A stretch of DNA of 64,000 nucleotides, from the NCBI RefSeq assembly GCF_000807775.2, contig NZ_CP047385.1, forward strand, positions 4,960,001 through 5,024,000. The letters are read 5' to 3'. Below, in pieces: positions 45,005 through 55,202 of the stretch. The translations under genes and the position numbers were made by a program. The notes under the pieces are model-generated. The model did not search any database. It was not told the DNA's origin and worked only from the letters and a program-made list of their open reading frames with translations. Numbering within the stretch: position 1 is the first letter of the stretch; each line of letters begins with the position of its first letter. This stretch comes from Pandoraea fibrosis (GTDB lineage: Bacteria > Pseudomonadota > Gammaproteobacteria > Burkholderiales > Burkholderiaceae).

Positions 45005-46873
45005 ATGCCTCAATACCGTTCCCGCACCTCCACCCACGGCCGCAACATGGCCGGTGCCCGCGCCCTGTGGCGTGCCACCGGCATGACCGACGACGATTTC
45101 GGCAAGCCGATCATCGCCGTGGTGAACTCCTTCACGCAATTCGTGCCGGGTCACGTGCACCTGCGCGATCTGGGCGCCGTTGTGGCCAAGGAGATCGAGG
45201 CGGCCGGCGGTGTCGCCAAGGAATTCAACACCATCGCGGTGGACGACGGTATCGCCATGGGCCACGGCGGCATGCTGTACTCGCTGCCGTCGCGCGAGCT
45301 GATCGCCGATTCGGTGGAATACATGGTCAACGCGCACTGCGCCGACGCCATGGTCTGCATCTCCAATTGCGACAAGATCACCCCGGGCATGCTCATGGCC
45401 GCGATGCGCCTGAACATTCCGGTCGTGTTTGTCTCGGGCGGCCCGATGGAGGCCGGCAAGGTCAAGAATGGCGACGGCCAGGTCATCGCGAAGATCGACC
45501 TGATCGACGCCATGATCAAGGCGGCCGATCCGAAGATCAGCGACGCCGAAGTTGCCGAAGTCGAACGCAGCGCCTGCCCGACGTGCGGTTCGTGCTCGGG
45601 CATGTTCACCGCCAACTCGATGAACTGCCTGACCGAAGCCATCGGCCTCGCGCTGCCGGGTAACGGCACCATCGTGGCCACGCACGCCTGGCGTCGCGGC
45701 TTGTTCGAGCAGGCCGGCCGCCTCGTGGTCGACCTGTGCCGCCGTTACTACCAGGAAGACGACGCTTCGGTCCTGCCGCGCAACATCGCCACCAAGGCGG
45801 CCTTCGAGAACGCCATGACGCTCGATGTCGCCATGGGCGGTTCGACCAACACGGTGCTCCACTTGCTCGCCGCCGCTCAGGAAGCCGGCGTCGACTTCAA
45901 GATGGCCGACATCGACCGCATCTCGCGCAACGTGCCCTGCCTGTGCAAGGCGGCACCCGCGACCGACAAGTACCACATCGAAGACGTGCATCGCGCCGGC
46001 GGCATCATCGGCATTCTGGGTGAGCTTGCGCGCGGCGGTCTGCTCGACACGTCGTGCGGCAACGTCCACAGCGGCACGCTCGGCGAGGCCATCGCCAAGT
46101 GGGACGTGAAGGACAACGCCAACGACAAGGCGCAAACGTTCTACAGCGCCGCCCCGGGTGGCGTGCCCACGACCATCGCGTTCAGCCAGTCGTCGACCTA
46201 CCCGTCGCTCGACCTGAACCGCGAAACCGGTTGCATCCGCGATAAGGAGCACGCCTATACGAAGGACGGCGGTCTGGCCGTGCTGTACGGCAACCTCGCC
46301 GACAAGGGCTGCATCGTGAAGACGGCTGGCGTCGACGAATCGCAATGGGTCTTCACCGGCCGCGCCCGCGTGTTCGAAAGCCAGGACGACGCCGTGGATG
46401 CGATTCTCGGCGACAAGGTGCAGGCGGGTGATGTGGTCGTGATTCGCTACGAAGGTCCGAAGGGCGGCCCGGGCATGCAGGAAATGCTGTACCCGACGTC
46501 GTACCTGAAGTCCAAGGGCCTGGGCAAGACTTGCGCCCTGTTCACGGATGGTCGCTTCTCGGGCGGCTCGTCGGGTCTCGTGATTGGTCACGCATCGCCG
46601 GAAGCGGCTGAAGGCGGCACCATCGGTCTGGTGGAAGACGGCGACGTGATCGAGATCGACATCACCCAGCGCAAGATGCACCTGGCCGTGTCGGACGAAG
46701 AACTGGCCCGCCGTCGCGCCGCGATGGAAGCGCGTGGCGACGACGCATGGCAGCCGGTCGGCCGCGAGCGTATCGTCTCGCAAGCCCTGCAAGCCTATGC
46801 AGCACTCGCCACCTCCGCCGATCGTGGCGCAGTGCGCGACCTGTCGCAACTGAAGCTGGGCAAGCGCGGCTAA
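45005..46873 (+). CDS. ilvD: Dihydroxy-acid dehydratase, long (E. coli-like) class
   Basis: A 622-residue Fe-S enzyme that dehydrates 2,3-dihydroxy-isovalerate and -methylvalerate in valine, leucine and isoleucine synthesis. The N terminus [14 protein letters not shown] matches E. coli IlvD (616 aa). Cluster-region cysteines are Cys 122 (S-N-C-D-K) and Cys 191/194/197 (A-C-P-T-C-G-S-C); there is no Cys at the position equivalent to Cys 50 of the next gene. A second, different IlvD follows 209 nt downstream. A LysR gene is divergent. Confidence 0.93.
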   Translation: MPQYRSRTSTHGRNMAGARALWRATGMTDDDFGKPIIAVVNSFTQFVPGHVHLRDLGAVVAKEIEAAGGVAKEFNTIAVDDGIAMGHGGMLYSLPSRELIADSVEYMVNAHCADAMVCISNCDKITPGMLMAAMRLNIPVVFVSGGPMEAGKVKNGDGQVIAKIDLIDAMIKAADPKISDAEVAEVERSACPTCGSCSGMFTANSMNCLTEAIGLALPGNGTIVATHAWRRGLFEQAGRLVVDLCRRYYQEDDASVLPRNIATKAAFENAMTLDVAMGGSTNTVLHLLAAAQEAGVDFKMADIDRISRNVPCLCKAAPATDKYHIEDVHRAGGIIGILGELARGGLLDTSCGNVHSGTLGEAIAKWDVKDNANDKAQTFYSAAPGGVPTTIAFSQSSTYPSLDLNRETGCIRDKEHAYTKDGGLAVLYGNLADKGCIVKTAGVDESQWVFTGRARVFESQDDAVDAILGDKVQAGDVVVIRYEGPKGGPGMQEMLYPTSYLKSKGLGKTCALFTDGRFSGGSSGLVIGHASPEAAEGGTIGLVEDGDVIEIDITQRKMHLAVSDEELARRRAAMEARGDDAWQPVGRERIVSQALQAYAALATSADRGAVRDLSQLKLGKRG

Positions 46874-46900
46874 TAACGTGAACAGCGTGATCGGTTGAAA

Positions 46901-46944
46901 CGTGAGCGGCGACGGCCTCGGTGGACAAAGGCCCGCCGCTCACG
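46901..46944. other. Long hairpin between the two ilvD genes
   Basis: A perfect 10-bp stem (46901-46910 with 46935-46944) encloses an inner GGCC/GGCC pairing. No T-run follows on either strand. It could stabilise mRNA ends or act as a Rho-linked boundary. Confidence 0.5.
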
Positions 46945-47082
46945 CGCAGCAGCACAGCAACATCGCATCAAGTGGCGTTTCGGACCTATTGGGATGCCAC
47001 CGTTAGTACAGCGTGATACAACAACGCCTATGTGCGACGCTGCGACGGCTCGTGGCGTGGCGCATCCCCACAGGAGACCGTC

Positions 47083-48756
47083 ATGGCATTCAACCGTCGT
47101 TCGCGCAACGTCACGCAAGGCGTGGCACGCTCGCCCAACCGCTCGATGTACTACGCGCTGGGCTACAAGGAAGAAGACTTCGACAACCCAATGATCGGCG
47201 TGGCCAACGGCCACTCGACGATCACCCCGTGCAACGCGGGGTTGCAGCGTCTGACCGATGCTGCGGTGGAAGCGATCAAAACGCATCAGGCCAATCCCCA
47301 GACCTTCGGCACCCCGACCATCTCCGACGGCATGTCGATGGGCACCGAGGGCATGAAGTATTCGCTCGTCTCGCGTGAAGTCATTGCCGACTGTATCGAG
47401 ACGGCGGTGCAGGGGCAGTGGATGGACGGCGTGGTCGTGATCGGCGGCTGCGACAAGAACATGCCGGGCGGCATGATCGCACTGGCGCGCATCAACGTGC
47501 CTGGCATCTACGTCTACGGCGGCACCATCAAGCCGGGCAACTGGAAGGGCAAGGATCTCACCATCGTCTCGTCGTTCGAAGCCGTGGGCGAATTCACGGC
47601 TGGCCGCATGACCGAGGCCGATTTCAAGGGCATCGAGAAAAACGCCTGTCCGTCGACCGGCTCCTGCGGTGGCATGTACACGGCCAACACGATGAGTTCG
47701 TCGTTCGAAGCGCTGGGCATGTCGTTGCTGTATTCGTCGACCATGGCCAACCCCGATCAGGAAAAGGTCGATTCCGCAGCCGAATCGGCACGGGTGCTGA
47801 TCGAGGCCGTCAAGAAAGACATCAAGCCGCGCGACATCATCACGCGCAAGTCCATCGAGAACGCCGTCGCGCTCATCATGGCCACGGGCGGTTCCACGAA
47901 CGCCGTGCTTCACTATCTCGCCATTGCCCACGCCGCCGACGTCGAATGGAGCATCGAAGACTTCGAGCGCATTCGCGCCCGCGTGCCGGTCATCTGTGAC
48001 CTGAAGCCATCGGGCAAATATGTGGCGACGGACCTGCACAAGGCCGGCGGCATTCCGCAAGTGCTCAAGATTCTGCTCGACGCAGGCCTGCTGCACGGTG
48101 ACTGCCTGACGATCACCGGCCGCACCATCGCCGAAGAACTGAAGGACGTGCCTTCGGTACCCCGCGCCGATCAACACGTCATCTTCCCTATCGACAAGGC
48201 GCTGTACAAGGAAGGCCATCTCGCCATCCTCAAGGGCAATCTGGCGGAAGATGGCGCGGTCGCGAAGATCACCGGCCTGAAGAATCCGGTCATCACGGGT
48301 CCGGCGCGCGTGTTCGACGACGAGCAAAGCGCGATGGAAGCGATCCTCAGCGACAAGATTCAGTCGGGCGACATTCTCGTGCTGCGCTATCTCGGTCCGA
48401 AGGGGGGACCGGGCATGCCGGAGATGCTTGCCCCGACCTCCGCCATCATCGGCAAGGGGCTCGGCGAGACGGTCGGGTTCATCACCGACGGTCGCTTCTC
48501 GGGCGGGACGTGGGGCATGGTGGTCGGCCACGTGGCGCCGGAGGCATTCGTCGGCGGCACCATCGCCCTCGTGCACGAAGGCGACTCGATCACCATCGAC
48601 GCGCACAAGCTGCTGTTGCAGCTCAATGTACCGGACGACGAACTCGCGCGACGCCGTGCCGCGTGGAAAGCGCCGGCGCCGCGTTACACGCGGGGTGTTC
48701 TGGCGAAGTACGCGGCGCTGGCGCTGCCGGCCAACAAGGGCGGCTCGACGGGCTGA
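47083..48756 (+). CDS. Dihydroxy-acid dehydratase, short (2Fe-2S) class
   Basis: A 557-residue IlvD homologue of the class found in plants, mycobacteria and Burkholderia. Cys 50 (T-P-C-N), Cys 123 (G-G-C-D-K) and Cys 195 (T-G-S-C-G-G) match the three [2Fe-2S] ligands of that class, which is more oxygen-tolerant. The pattern [11 protein letters not shown] near 165-175 is also typical. The ATG at 47083 has AGGAG. It shares the pathway with the preceding long-class gene; one may be the main enzyme and the other a stress back-up or a sugar-acid dehydratase. Confidence 0.92.
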   Translation: MAFNRRSRNVTQGVARSPNRSMYYALGYKEEDFDNPMIGVANGHSTITPCNAGLQRLTDAAVEAIKTHQANPQTFGTPTISDGMSMGTEGMKYSLVSREVIADCIETAVQGQWMDGVVVIGGCDKNMPGGMIALARINVPGIYVYGGTIKPGNWKGKDLTIVSSFEAVGEFTAGRMTEADFKGIEKNACPSTGSCGGMYTANTMSSSFEALGMSLLYSSTMANPDQEKVDSAAESARVLIEAVKKDIKPRDIITRKSIENAVALIMATGGSTNAVLHYLAIAHAADVEWSIEDFERIRARVPVICDLKPSGKYVATDLHKAGGIPQVLKILLDAGLLHGDCLTITGRTIAEELKDVPSVPRADQHVIFPIDKALYKEGHLAILKGNLAEDGAVAKITGLKNPVITGPARVFDDEQSAMEAILSDKIQSGDILVLRYLGPKGGPGMPEMLAPTSAIIGKGLGETVGFITDGRFSGGTWGMVVGHVAPEAFVGGTIALVHEGDSITIDAHKLLLQLNVPDDELARRRAAWKAPAPRYTRGVLAKYAALALPANKGGSTG

Positions 48757-48785
48757 TTCCGGGTGATGCCGGTCGCACCACGGCT

Positions 48786-48825
48786 AACGGCACGTCTGGC
48801 CTACACGGCGGACGTGCCGTTTTTC
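48786..48825 (+). terminator. Terminator after the second ilvD
   Basis: A perfect 11-bp stem (48786-48796 with 48811-48821) and a 14-nt loop are followed by T residues, 30 nt past the stop codon. Confidence 0.88.
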
Positions 48826-48829
48826 ACGC

Positions 48830-48859
48830 TTGGCCCACGGACAAGGAAAGCGCTACAAT
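48830..48859 (+). promoter_or_regulatory. Promoter for the efflux operon
   Basis: TTGGCC (48830-48835) and TACAAT (48854-48859) are 18 nt apart, directly after a terminator and 120 nt upstream of the first efflux gene. Confidence 0.6.
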
Positions 48860-48980
48860 CCGCGCATCCGGGCGCGTGGTCAGCCGGGTGCGAGTCGCGT
48901 CTGCGGATGCGGCGATGGCACTTGCGCGCCTTTATGCCGTTTCGCAGCTTGATGCATTTTCACTGACGTGAAGTGTTCCT

Positions 48981-49298
48981 ATGCCGCATGAGCCGACCGC
49001 ACCGACCCGCACGGGGCCGAGTAAAATTCGCGCGACCTATGCCGTGGCGCTGACCCTCGGCATTCCATTGCAGGGTTGCACATTGCATGGCGCCCCCTCT
49101 CGCGAGATCTTCGGCGCGTACTTTCCCCTCTGGCTTCTGGGCGGCGTCATCGGCCTGTTCGCCGCATGGCTCGCGCACCGCATCAGCGTCGCGATGCAAT
49201 GGACGCAAATCGTGCCGCTCCAGCTCAGCGTCTGCCTGTCGATCGGTGTCACCGTGGCAGTCCTCGTCTGGCTCGCAGGAACAGGACAGTTGCTATGA
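48981..49298 (+). CDS. YtcA/DUF1656-type small membrane lipoprotein
   Basis: A 105-residue protein with a putative lipobox (I-P-L-Q-G-C, Cys about 33) after a hydrophobic stretch, then the I-F-G-A-Y-F-P-L-W-L-L pattern of YtcA/AaeX-type proteins and two transmembrane segments (about 48-68 and 78-98). Such proteins head efflux operons with HlyD and FUSC partners; their role is not established. Its stop overlaps the adaptor start (ATGA). Confidence 0.75.
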   Translation: MPHEPTAPTRTGPSKIRATYAVALTLGIPLQGCTLHGAPSREIFGAYFPLWLLGGVIGLFAAWLAHRISVAMQWTQIVPLQLSVCLSIGVTVAVLVWLAGTGQLL

Positions 49299-50344
49299 AA
49301 ATGGCCGGCAAAAGCAAAGCCCCGCTCAAAGGACGGCTGATCGCGCTGGCGATCATCCTTGTCGGCATCATCGTCGCCGGCTACGCCAACTACCGCTCGA
49401 CGCAATTCCCCTCGACCGACGACGCCGCCATCGATGCCGATGTCGTGCACATTGCCGCGCCCGTTGGTGGACGCATCGTCAGGCTGGCGGTGCAGGAAAA
49501 TCAGCGTGTCGCGAAGGGCGACATACTCTACGAAATCGACCCCGTCCCCTATCGTCTCGCGCTGGCCCAGACGCGCGCCGATCTCGAACTGGCCCGCGCC
49601 GCGCTCGATACCCGGCAGAAGACCATCTACAACGAGCAGGCCAACGCCACGATTGCCGACGACCAGACCAGCAAGTCGATGCATAACTATGCGCTGGCGA
49701 CCCGCAATGTCGAACGCCTCACGCCGCTGGCCGCCAAGGGCTACGTGTCGCAGCAGCAACTCGATCAGGCGCAGGTTGCCCAGCGCGATGCAGAACTGTC
49801 GATGAAGCAGGCGAAGGCGCAAAAGGCGGCCAGCGCACAGAGCGTCGGCGACGAGGCGGGTGCGCTGGCGACCGTGCGGGCTCGCGAAGCCGCCGTCGCC
49901 CTCGCGCAACACAGCCTCGACGACACCGTCGTGCGCGCCCCGCAGAACGGCTACGTGACGGGGCTCACCGTACTCTCCGGCGAAACGGTTGCGCCGAGTC
50001 AGTCGCTCTTCACGCTGGTGCACGCCGACGAATGGTTTGCCGTTGCCAACTTCCGCGAAGGCGCCCTCTCGCACATTCAGGTCGGCGATTGCGCTACGGT
50101 CTACTCGATGATCGACCGAAGTCAGGCCATCACCGGCAAGGTCGTCGGGATCGGCGCGGGTATCGCCGACGCCGGACGCATCAACCTGCCGCGCGCATTG
50201 CCGATCGTGCAGGCATCGGTGAATTGGGTGAGGGTGGCGCAGCGGTTCCCGGTGCGCGTTGAATTACACGAGCCAGCCGAACGGCTGGTCCGCATCGGTG
50301 CCAGCGCAGTCGTGGAGATCAGACATGGCGCTGCCTGCCGGTGA
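49295..50344 (+). CDS. HlyD/EmrA-family efflux periplasmic adaptor
   Basis: A 349-residue membrane-fusion protein. One N-terminal transmembrane helix (about 12-32), a biotinyl-lipoyl half motif (about 48-80, A-P-V-G-G-R-I-V-R-L), a helical hairpin (about 85-205), and the second lipoyl/beta-barrel half (R-A-P-Q-N-G-Y-V near 210) are visible. It bridges the inner-membrane pump and outer-membrane factor. It overlaps the upstream gene by 4 nt and the FUSC gene downstream by 20 nt. Confidence 0.9.
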   Translation: MKMAGKSKAPLKGRLIALAIILVGIIVAGYANYRSTQFPSTDDAAIDADVVHIAAPVGGRIVRLAVQENQRVAKGDILYEIDPVPYRLALAQTRADLELARAALDTRQKTIYNEQANATIADDQTSKSMHNYALATRNVERLTPLAAKGYVSQQQLDQAQVAQRDAELSMKQAKAQKAASAQSVGDEAGALATVRAREAAVALAQHSLDDTVVRAPQNGYVTGLTVLSGETVAPSQSLFTLVHADEWFAVANFREGALSHIQVGDCATVYSMIDRSQAITGKVVGIGAGIADAGRINLPRALPIVQASVNWVRVAQRFPVRVELHEPAERLVRIGASAVVEIRHGAACR

Positions 50345-52355
50345 CCTGCAGCGCCCGGGGTTTGACGATCTGCTGAAGTGGCTCGCCCCATTTCCGGGGC
50401 GTGCGGCGACGGCGACCCGGGTCGCGATCATCTGTGTGCTGACCACGCTCGTGGCGACCGCCTACGGTACGCCCGAGGCGGCACTCTCGGCCTATGTGGT
50501 CTTCTTCCTGATTCGGCCGGATCGCGTCACGAGCATCGTCATGAGTGCAGCGATGCTCGTGCTTGTGAGCCTCATCGTCGGCTTCGTGCTGTTCGTCGCC
50601 ACGCTCGTGCTTGACAACCCGATGGCACGGGTCGCCGCCATCGCCGGACTCTCGGCGGTGCTCCTGTTTGTCACCTCGGCCAGCAAGCTGCGCCCCGTCG
50701 GCGGGATTATCGCGATGATCGTCGGCTTCGCGCTCGACAAGCTCGGCAGTGTCCCACTCGGTGAAATCGCCACGCGTGCGTTGCTGTACGCATGGCTCAT
50801 GGTCGCGATTCCGATCGGCGCTGCGATCTGCGTGCAACTCGCCATCGGCGCCTCGCCGCGAAAGCTCGCAGGCAACGAATTGGCGAGGCGATTGCGCATT
50901 GCGGCCGAGGTGCTGCGCACCCCCGACGCCCCGCGCGACGCACTCGACGTCTGTCTGAGCGCCGGCGACGAAGAGATCGGCAAGTGGCTCAAGCTCTCGG
51001 TGCTGGAAGGTTCGTCGGCACGCGCCGACGCCGCCGCATTGCGACAGGCGACGTCGGCCACGTTTGCCATTCTCCTCGCCGCCGATCTGGTCGGCCGTGA
51101 ACCGACAGCGCGGCTGCCCGCCACGTTTGCCGCCCCCTTGGCCAGCGCACTGGAACGTATGGCGGAAATGCTCGAGGCCGGTGGCTACCCGGTCGATATC
51201 GCCCCCTCCGACCTGCCGCTGCCGCCGTCCGGTGCACTTGCGACACTGACACCGCTCGCCCGCGTAGCTGTCCGGCAGCTGAGCGACGCCATCAGGGGCT
51301 TCACGACGGTGGATGCCCCTGCGACCGCGCCCGCCCCCCAACCACCGGCGCACAGCGGGTTCTTCCTGCCCGATGCCTTCTCCAATCCGGATCATGTGCG
51401 GTACGCGCTCAAGACCACGGTCGCCGCCATGATCTGCTACCTGCTCTACTCACTGCTGGACTGGCCCGGCATTCATACCTGCTTCATCACCGTCTATCTC
51501 GTGTCGCTCGGCACGACCGCCGAAACAGTCGAAAAGCTGACGCTGCGCATTGCCGGATGTATCGCCGGCGCGCTGGCGGGCACTGCGATGATCGTGTTCG
51601 TCGTCCCCGGTCTCACCACGATTGCCGGTCTGCTGAGCGTGGTCGCCATCGGTGCGTGGCTATCGGCCTGGATTGCGTTTGGCTCGCCGCGTATCGGCTA
51701 TGCCGGTTTTCAAATCGCGTTCGCCTTCTTCCTGTGCGTCGTGCAGGGCCCGGCCCCGGCGTTCGATCTGACGATTGCGCGCGATCGCACCATCGGCATC
51801 CTGATTGGCAACGTTGTCGTCTACCTGATCTTCACCCGCGTGTGGCCCGTGAGCGTGGCCGGGCGTGTCGACGCGGCCCTTATCGAGTTGCGTCAGCGCT
51901 GGCGCGCGTTGACGACGATGCCGTACGCCAGCCTCCTGCGCGCACAAGCCGCCAGTGCGATGGCCCAACGTGGAGCCTTGCAGAACGACATTGCGCTGAC
52001 GCACTACGAACCGTCGTGGGTGCGTCCCGCGCAGGACTGGACGGCGACGCGCCGGCGTGTGCTGGCCGAGCTTGAAGCGCTCGAAGGCCCGATGGTGCTG
52101 CTGGCCGAAAGACATCCCGCCGACGCGGGCATCGACGGCTGGTTGAAACGCCTTGACGAACGGCTCGATGGCGATGGACGCACCGGCTCCGCAGTATCGA
52201 CTCCCCTCACGTCATCCCCCTCGGCCACGTCGTGGTCCGCCGATCAGGAGCGTCAATCATTGCTGATGCTTGGCGACGCACGCCTTATCCAACTCGACCA
52301 TGCGACGCACGACGACAGTGTGGCGAAGGAGCCCGTTCCCCATGCGCCGGCTTGA
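50325..52355 (+). CDS. FUSC-family inner membrane efflux protein
   Basis: A 676-residue protein with two hydrophobic blocks, each of five to six helices (about 25-190 and 385-540), separated by a soluble region, as in FUSC/AaeB aromatic-acid exporters. The ATG at 50325 has GGAG upstream and lies inside the adaptor's end. With the adjacent adaptor and outer-membrane factor it forms a tripartite pump, likely for aromatic acids (fusaric acid or hydroxybenzoates); cargo cannot be told from sequence. Confidence 0.88.
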   Translation: MALPAGDLQRPGFDDLLKWLAPFPGRAATATRVAIICVLTTLVATAYGTPEAALSAYVVFFLIRPDRVTSIVMSAAMLVLVSLIVGFVLFVATLVLDNPMARVAAIAGLSAVLLFVTSASKLRPVGGIIAMIVGFALDKLGSVPLGEIATRALLYAWLMVAIPIGAAICVQLAIGASPRKLAGNELARRLRIAAEVLRTPDAPRDALDVCLSAGDEEIGKWLKLSVLEGSSARADAAALRQATSATFAILLAADLVGREPTARLPATFAAPLASALERMAEMLEAGGYPVDIAPSDLPLPPSGALATLTPLARVAVRQLSDAIRGFTTVDAPATAPAPQPPAHSGFFLPDAFSNPDHVRYALKTTVAAMICYLLYSLLDWPGIHTCFITVYLVSLGTTAETVEKLTLRIAGCIAGALAGTAMIVFVVPGLTTIAGLLSVVAIGAWLSAWIAFGSPRIGYAGFQIAFAFFLCVVQGPAPAFDLTIARDRTIGILIGNVVVYLIFTRVWPVSVAGRVDAALIELRQRWRALTTMPYASLLRAQAASAMAQRGALQNDIALTHYEPSWVRPAQDWTATRRRVLAELEALEGPMVLLAERHPADAGIDGWLKRLDERLDGDGRTGSAVSTPLTSSPSATSWSADQERQSLLMLGDARLIQLDHATHDDSVAKEPVPHAPA

Positions 52356-53889
52356 TCCGCCCACGCTTGCCCCGACGATGTCCCTCGCGGCCATGCTCAC
52401 GCTGGTGGTGCTGGCGGGATGCGCGACGTCGTCGCTCGACATGGCGCCGGAGCGGCCGGATCGTCCATGGCAACCGAATACGGACGCATCCGGTGCGATC
52501 CGGCCCGGCGCCCCCGTGCTCGCCAGCGCCTATCAGAATCGTGGCACTTACCGGCTGCCCGCCAACCCGGCGCTCGCCAACGTCTCGCCCCCGCCCCCGC
52601 TTGAGCAAGACCACGCTTACACGCTGCCTGAGCTCATCGATCTGGCGCAGACGTCGAACCCCACGACACGCATCGCATGGAACGACGCGCGTAACGCCGC
52701 ACTGGTGGCAGGCGTGGCGAAAAGCGCCTATCTGCCGCAACTGTCGCTGGCCGCGATGGGCCAGTACGCCGCCGCCCACAACTCGACGTCCAGCGTGCTG
52801 GGCGACTCGTCGGCCAGCGCCTCCACGCATGGATTGACGTCGGTGGTGGCGCTGCAATGGCTGTTGTTCGATTTCGGCGGACGTGCCGCTCGCGTGGAAG
52901 CGGCGTCGCAAGCCTCGGTCGTGGCAAATATCGGATTCACTGCGGCCCATCAGCAGGTGGTGTACGACGTCAGCGTCGCCTTTTACACCTACCAGGCAGT
53001 GCGCGCGCGTGTAGTGACGGCCGAGCAAGGCCTTGAGAATGCCGGCGCCGTGGCGGAGGCCGCCAAGTCGCGTTACCGGCGTGGTATCGGAACCGTGATC
53101 GAGGTCGCGCAAGCGAACCAGAACTACGCGCAGGCGAAACTAGCCCTCGTGCAGGCGCAAGGTGCGCAGAGCAATACCTATCTGACGCTGATTTCTGCGC
53201 TGGGCATCTCACCGCTGTCGAAGCCGAAGATTGCCGACATGCCGGTGCACGCGCTCTCGCCCACGCTACGCCAGCCGGTCGAGGAGATTGTCGCGACGGC
53301 AATTGCACGTCGACCGGACGTGCTGAGCGCCTATGCCGCAGAGCGCGCGAACCTTGCGAAAATTCAGGCGGCAGAGTCGGACTTCAAGCCGAAGGTTTTC
53401 CTGTCGGCCTCCGGTGTCTACAACACCGGCAATTCTTCACTGTCTGCCGTGCCCGCCATCGGTCAGCAGTTGCCGACCGTCAATCTGAGCGGCGGCCGCT
53501 ACGGCGGCAGCGTGATCATCGGCGTCTCGATTCCGCTCTACGACGGCGGGCTGCGCTCGGCAGCCCTCGCGCGGGCCCGTAACGACGCCGACAGCGCGAG
53601 TACCCGGCTCGAACGCAGTCGTGAGGAGGCGGTGCGACAGGTCGTCGGCGCGCAAAACATGCTGCAAACCAGCCTGTCGGCACACGAAGCGGCCAAGGCG
53701 TTGATGACGGCAGCGCAAACGACCTACGACGCCGCATTCGACGCCTACAAACACGGCGTTGGCTCGGTCACCGACGCCTTGCTCGCTCAGAATCAGCTAT
53801 TGGTCGCGCGCAACGCATACGCCGACAGTTACAGCAATGCGTTGTCCGCTGCGGCGTCGCTCGCGTTGGCGACAGGGGCCATCGACTGA
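52342..53889 (+). CDS. Outer membrane efflux lipoprotein (NodT/TolC family)
   Basis: A 515-residue outer membrane factor. A lipoprotein signal with L-A-G-C lipobox (Cys about 27) is followed by two OEP repeats (about 95-290 and 315-510) that form the trimer barrel and helical tunnel. The ATG at 52342 overlaps the FUSC stop by 14 nt, and AAGGAG precedes it at a longish spacing. It completes the tripartite efflux operon. Confidence 0.9.
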   Translation: MRRLDPPTLAPTMSLAAMLTLVVLAGCATSSLDMAPERPDRPWQPNTDASGAIRPGAPVLASAYQNRGTYRLPANPALANVSPPPPLEQDHAYTLPELIDLAQTSNPTTRIAWNDARNAALVAGVAKSAYLPQLSLAAMGQYAAAHNSTSSVLGDSSASASTHGLTSVVALQWLLFDFGGRAARVEAASQASVVANIGFTAAHQQVVYDVSVAFYTYQAVRARVVTAEQGLENAGAVAEAAKSRYRRGIGTVIEVAQANQNYAQAKLALVQAQGAQSNTYLTLISALGISPLSKPKIADMPVHALSPTLRQPVEEIVATAIARRPDVLSAYAAERANLAKIQAAESDFKPKVFLSASGVYNTGNSSLSAVPAIGQQLPTVNLSGGRYGGSVIIGVSIPLYDGGLRSAALARARNDADSASTRLERSREEAVRQVVGAQNMLQTSLSAHEAAKALMTAAQTTYDAAFDAYKHGVGSVTDALLAQNQLLVARNAYADSYSNALSAAASLALATGAID

Positions 53890-53996
53890 TCGACGGGTTG
53901 CGTTGCGTCACGCCTGGCCGCGACATCCGGATGGCGGCAGACAAGTGCTATATTGCGGCCAGACTTCCCCCACCACTCTTCGGAAACGAACCTCGA

Positions 53997-54365
53997 ATGA
54001 AGGAATTTGCAGGCAAGTCCGCTAGGGCGACGATCGGGGCCTGGCTGATGGTTGCGACCGGCGTCGCGCTTGCGCAGACGGGCGCGCCGAGCACCGACGC
54101 CGCGCAGGCCCGCGCACTCGAGAAACTCGCTCGCGAGCGCAATTGCATGACGTGTCACGCCACCGACCGCACGCTGCTCGCGCCGTCGTACCGGGAGATT
54201 GCCAGGCGTTACGCAGGCAAAGCCGGTGCAGTGGACGAGATATCACGCTCCATTGCGGATGGGAGTCGCGGCAAGTGGGGAAACCTTCCGATGCCGGCCA
54301 GCCCACAGGTCGCCCCGGACGAGGCGACGCGTTTGGCAAACTGGATTCTCGGCATGGCGCATTGA
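53997..54365 (+). CDS. Small periplasmic class I cytochrome c
   Basis: A 122-residue protein with a signal peptide (about 1-27, ALA-QT) and one heme site C-M-T-C-H (Cys 50, Cys 53, His 54). The axial Met is probably in N-L-P-M-P near residue 98. It resembles cytochrome c-551/552-type electron carriers. The start at 53997 matches the signal peptide. It follows the efflux operon by 107 nt and is probably independent of it. Confidence 0.88.
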   Translation: MKEFAGKSARATIGAWLMVATGVALAQTGAPSTDAAQARALEKLARERNCMTCHATDRTLLAPSYREIARRYAGKAGAVDEISRSIADGSRGKWGNLPMPASPQVAPDEATRLANWILGMAH

Positions 54366-54423
54366 GCCGTCAGTCATCAGCCGTCGTATGCCCTGAGCGT
54401 CGTGTCACAGCACGGCTGTCGTC

Positions 54424-54783
54424 CTACCCTTGCGAGCGGACCTGCTTCGCGACCTCTTCGATGACAGCCTGCCGGATCCGGTCCGGCAGTTGTACCTGCA
54501 AAGCGTCCGCGACCTGCTTGCCGATCAGTTGCACCAGCCACGCGGTCTGGTCGATCAACGCGTCGTGACAGCGGCGCTCCACCATTGTCGTGATGTCGTC
54601 GGCCAATTGCAGCGTGAGCCGGGCGCTCACACGTTCCGCGAAGACCGCGACATCGGCCGGCACGCCCTGTTCGATCGCCGCAGCCGTAGGGGCTGCGTGC
54701 TGCGGCGCTGTGGCCTCGCCGGGCGCGAGCACTTCGGTCAGCGTGGGAATGCCGGGATCGGTGCGCTCGGGCTCGTTCGTCAC
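54424..54783 (-). CDS. DUF2486 family protein
   Basis: A 119-residue soluble protein with an acidic, Pro/Ala-rich N-terminal third (about 1-40) and an amphipathic helical rest (about 45-115). In Burkholderiales a gene of this type follows holC, and it is annotated DUF2486; its function is unknown. Here it lies 2 nt beyond the holC stop, so it belongs to the pepA-holC operon. The length is ordinary and no catalytic motif is seen. Confidence 0.7.
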   Translation of the reverse strand: MTNEPERTDPGIPTLTEVLAPGEATAPQHAAPTAAAIEQGVPADVAVFAERVSARLTLQLADDITTMVERRCHDALIDQTAWLVQLIGKQVADALQVQLPDRIRQAVIEEVAKQVRSQG

Positions 54784-54785
54784 GG

Positions 54786-55202
54786 TCAGCCTCTCTGGTC
54801 GTAGTTGTTCAGGGTGTAACCGCGGTCGCGATAGAAGCGGTAGCGCTCACGGGCACCGGACAGTTCGTCCGGCGTGTCGCCCACAATCTCGACCACGCGC
54901 TCGAACCGCGCGAAGTGTGTGGGCACGCCCGCCGCCAGATTGAGCAGCACCTGATGATGCTGGGCCTCCTCGTCGGGGGCGGCCAGCACCACAGGCGTTT
55001 GCACGGCGAGCGGGTCGCGGGTGAAGCAATGCGGCACGAATTCCAGCGGCGAAAACGTCCACAGCGCCTGATCGAACGCGCGCAGCACGTCGGGTTCGCC
55101 GACGACCACGAGCGTCTGCCCGGCCCCATAGACCTTGCGCGCGAACCGGCAAGCGTACTCGATCCGGTTCGCCACATGCGTGTGAAAGTCGACGCGGGTC
55201 AC
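54786..55202 (-). CDS. holC: DNA polymerase III subunit chi
   Basis: A 138-residue chi subunit, which links the clamp loader to SSB. The N terminus V-T-R-V-D-F-H-T-H and the C-terminal [10 protein letters not shown] match HolC. It begins with a GTG at 55202 overlapping the pepA stop (GTGA), so translation is coupled to pepA. The longer reading upstream is a shadow of pepA. pepA-holC is a conserved pair. Confidence 0.88.
   Translation of the reverse strand: MTRVDFHTHVANRIEYACRFARKVYGAGQTLVVVGEPDVLRAFDQALWTFSPLEFVPHCFTRDPLAVQTPVVLAAPDEEAQHHQVLLNLAAGVPTHFARFERVVEIVGDTPDELSGARERYRFYRDRGYTLNNYDQRG

Noticed and set aside
44993..46849. 618-codon minus-strand frame
   Set aside because: It is antisense to the first ilvD, which has all expected motifs. 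The same reasoning removes the 578-codon frame at 46870-48606.
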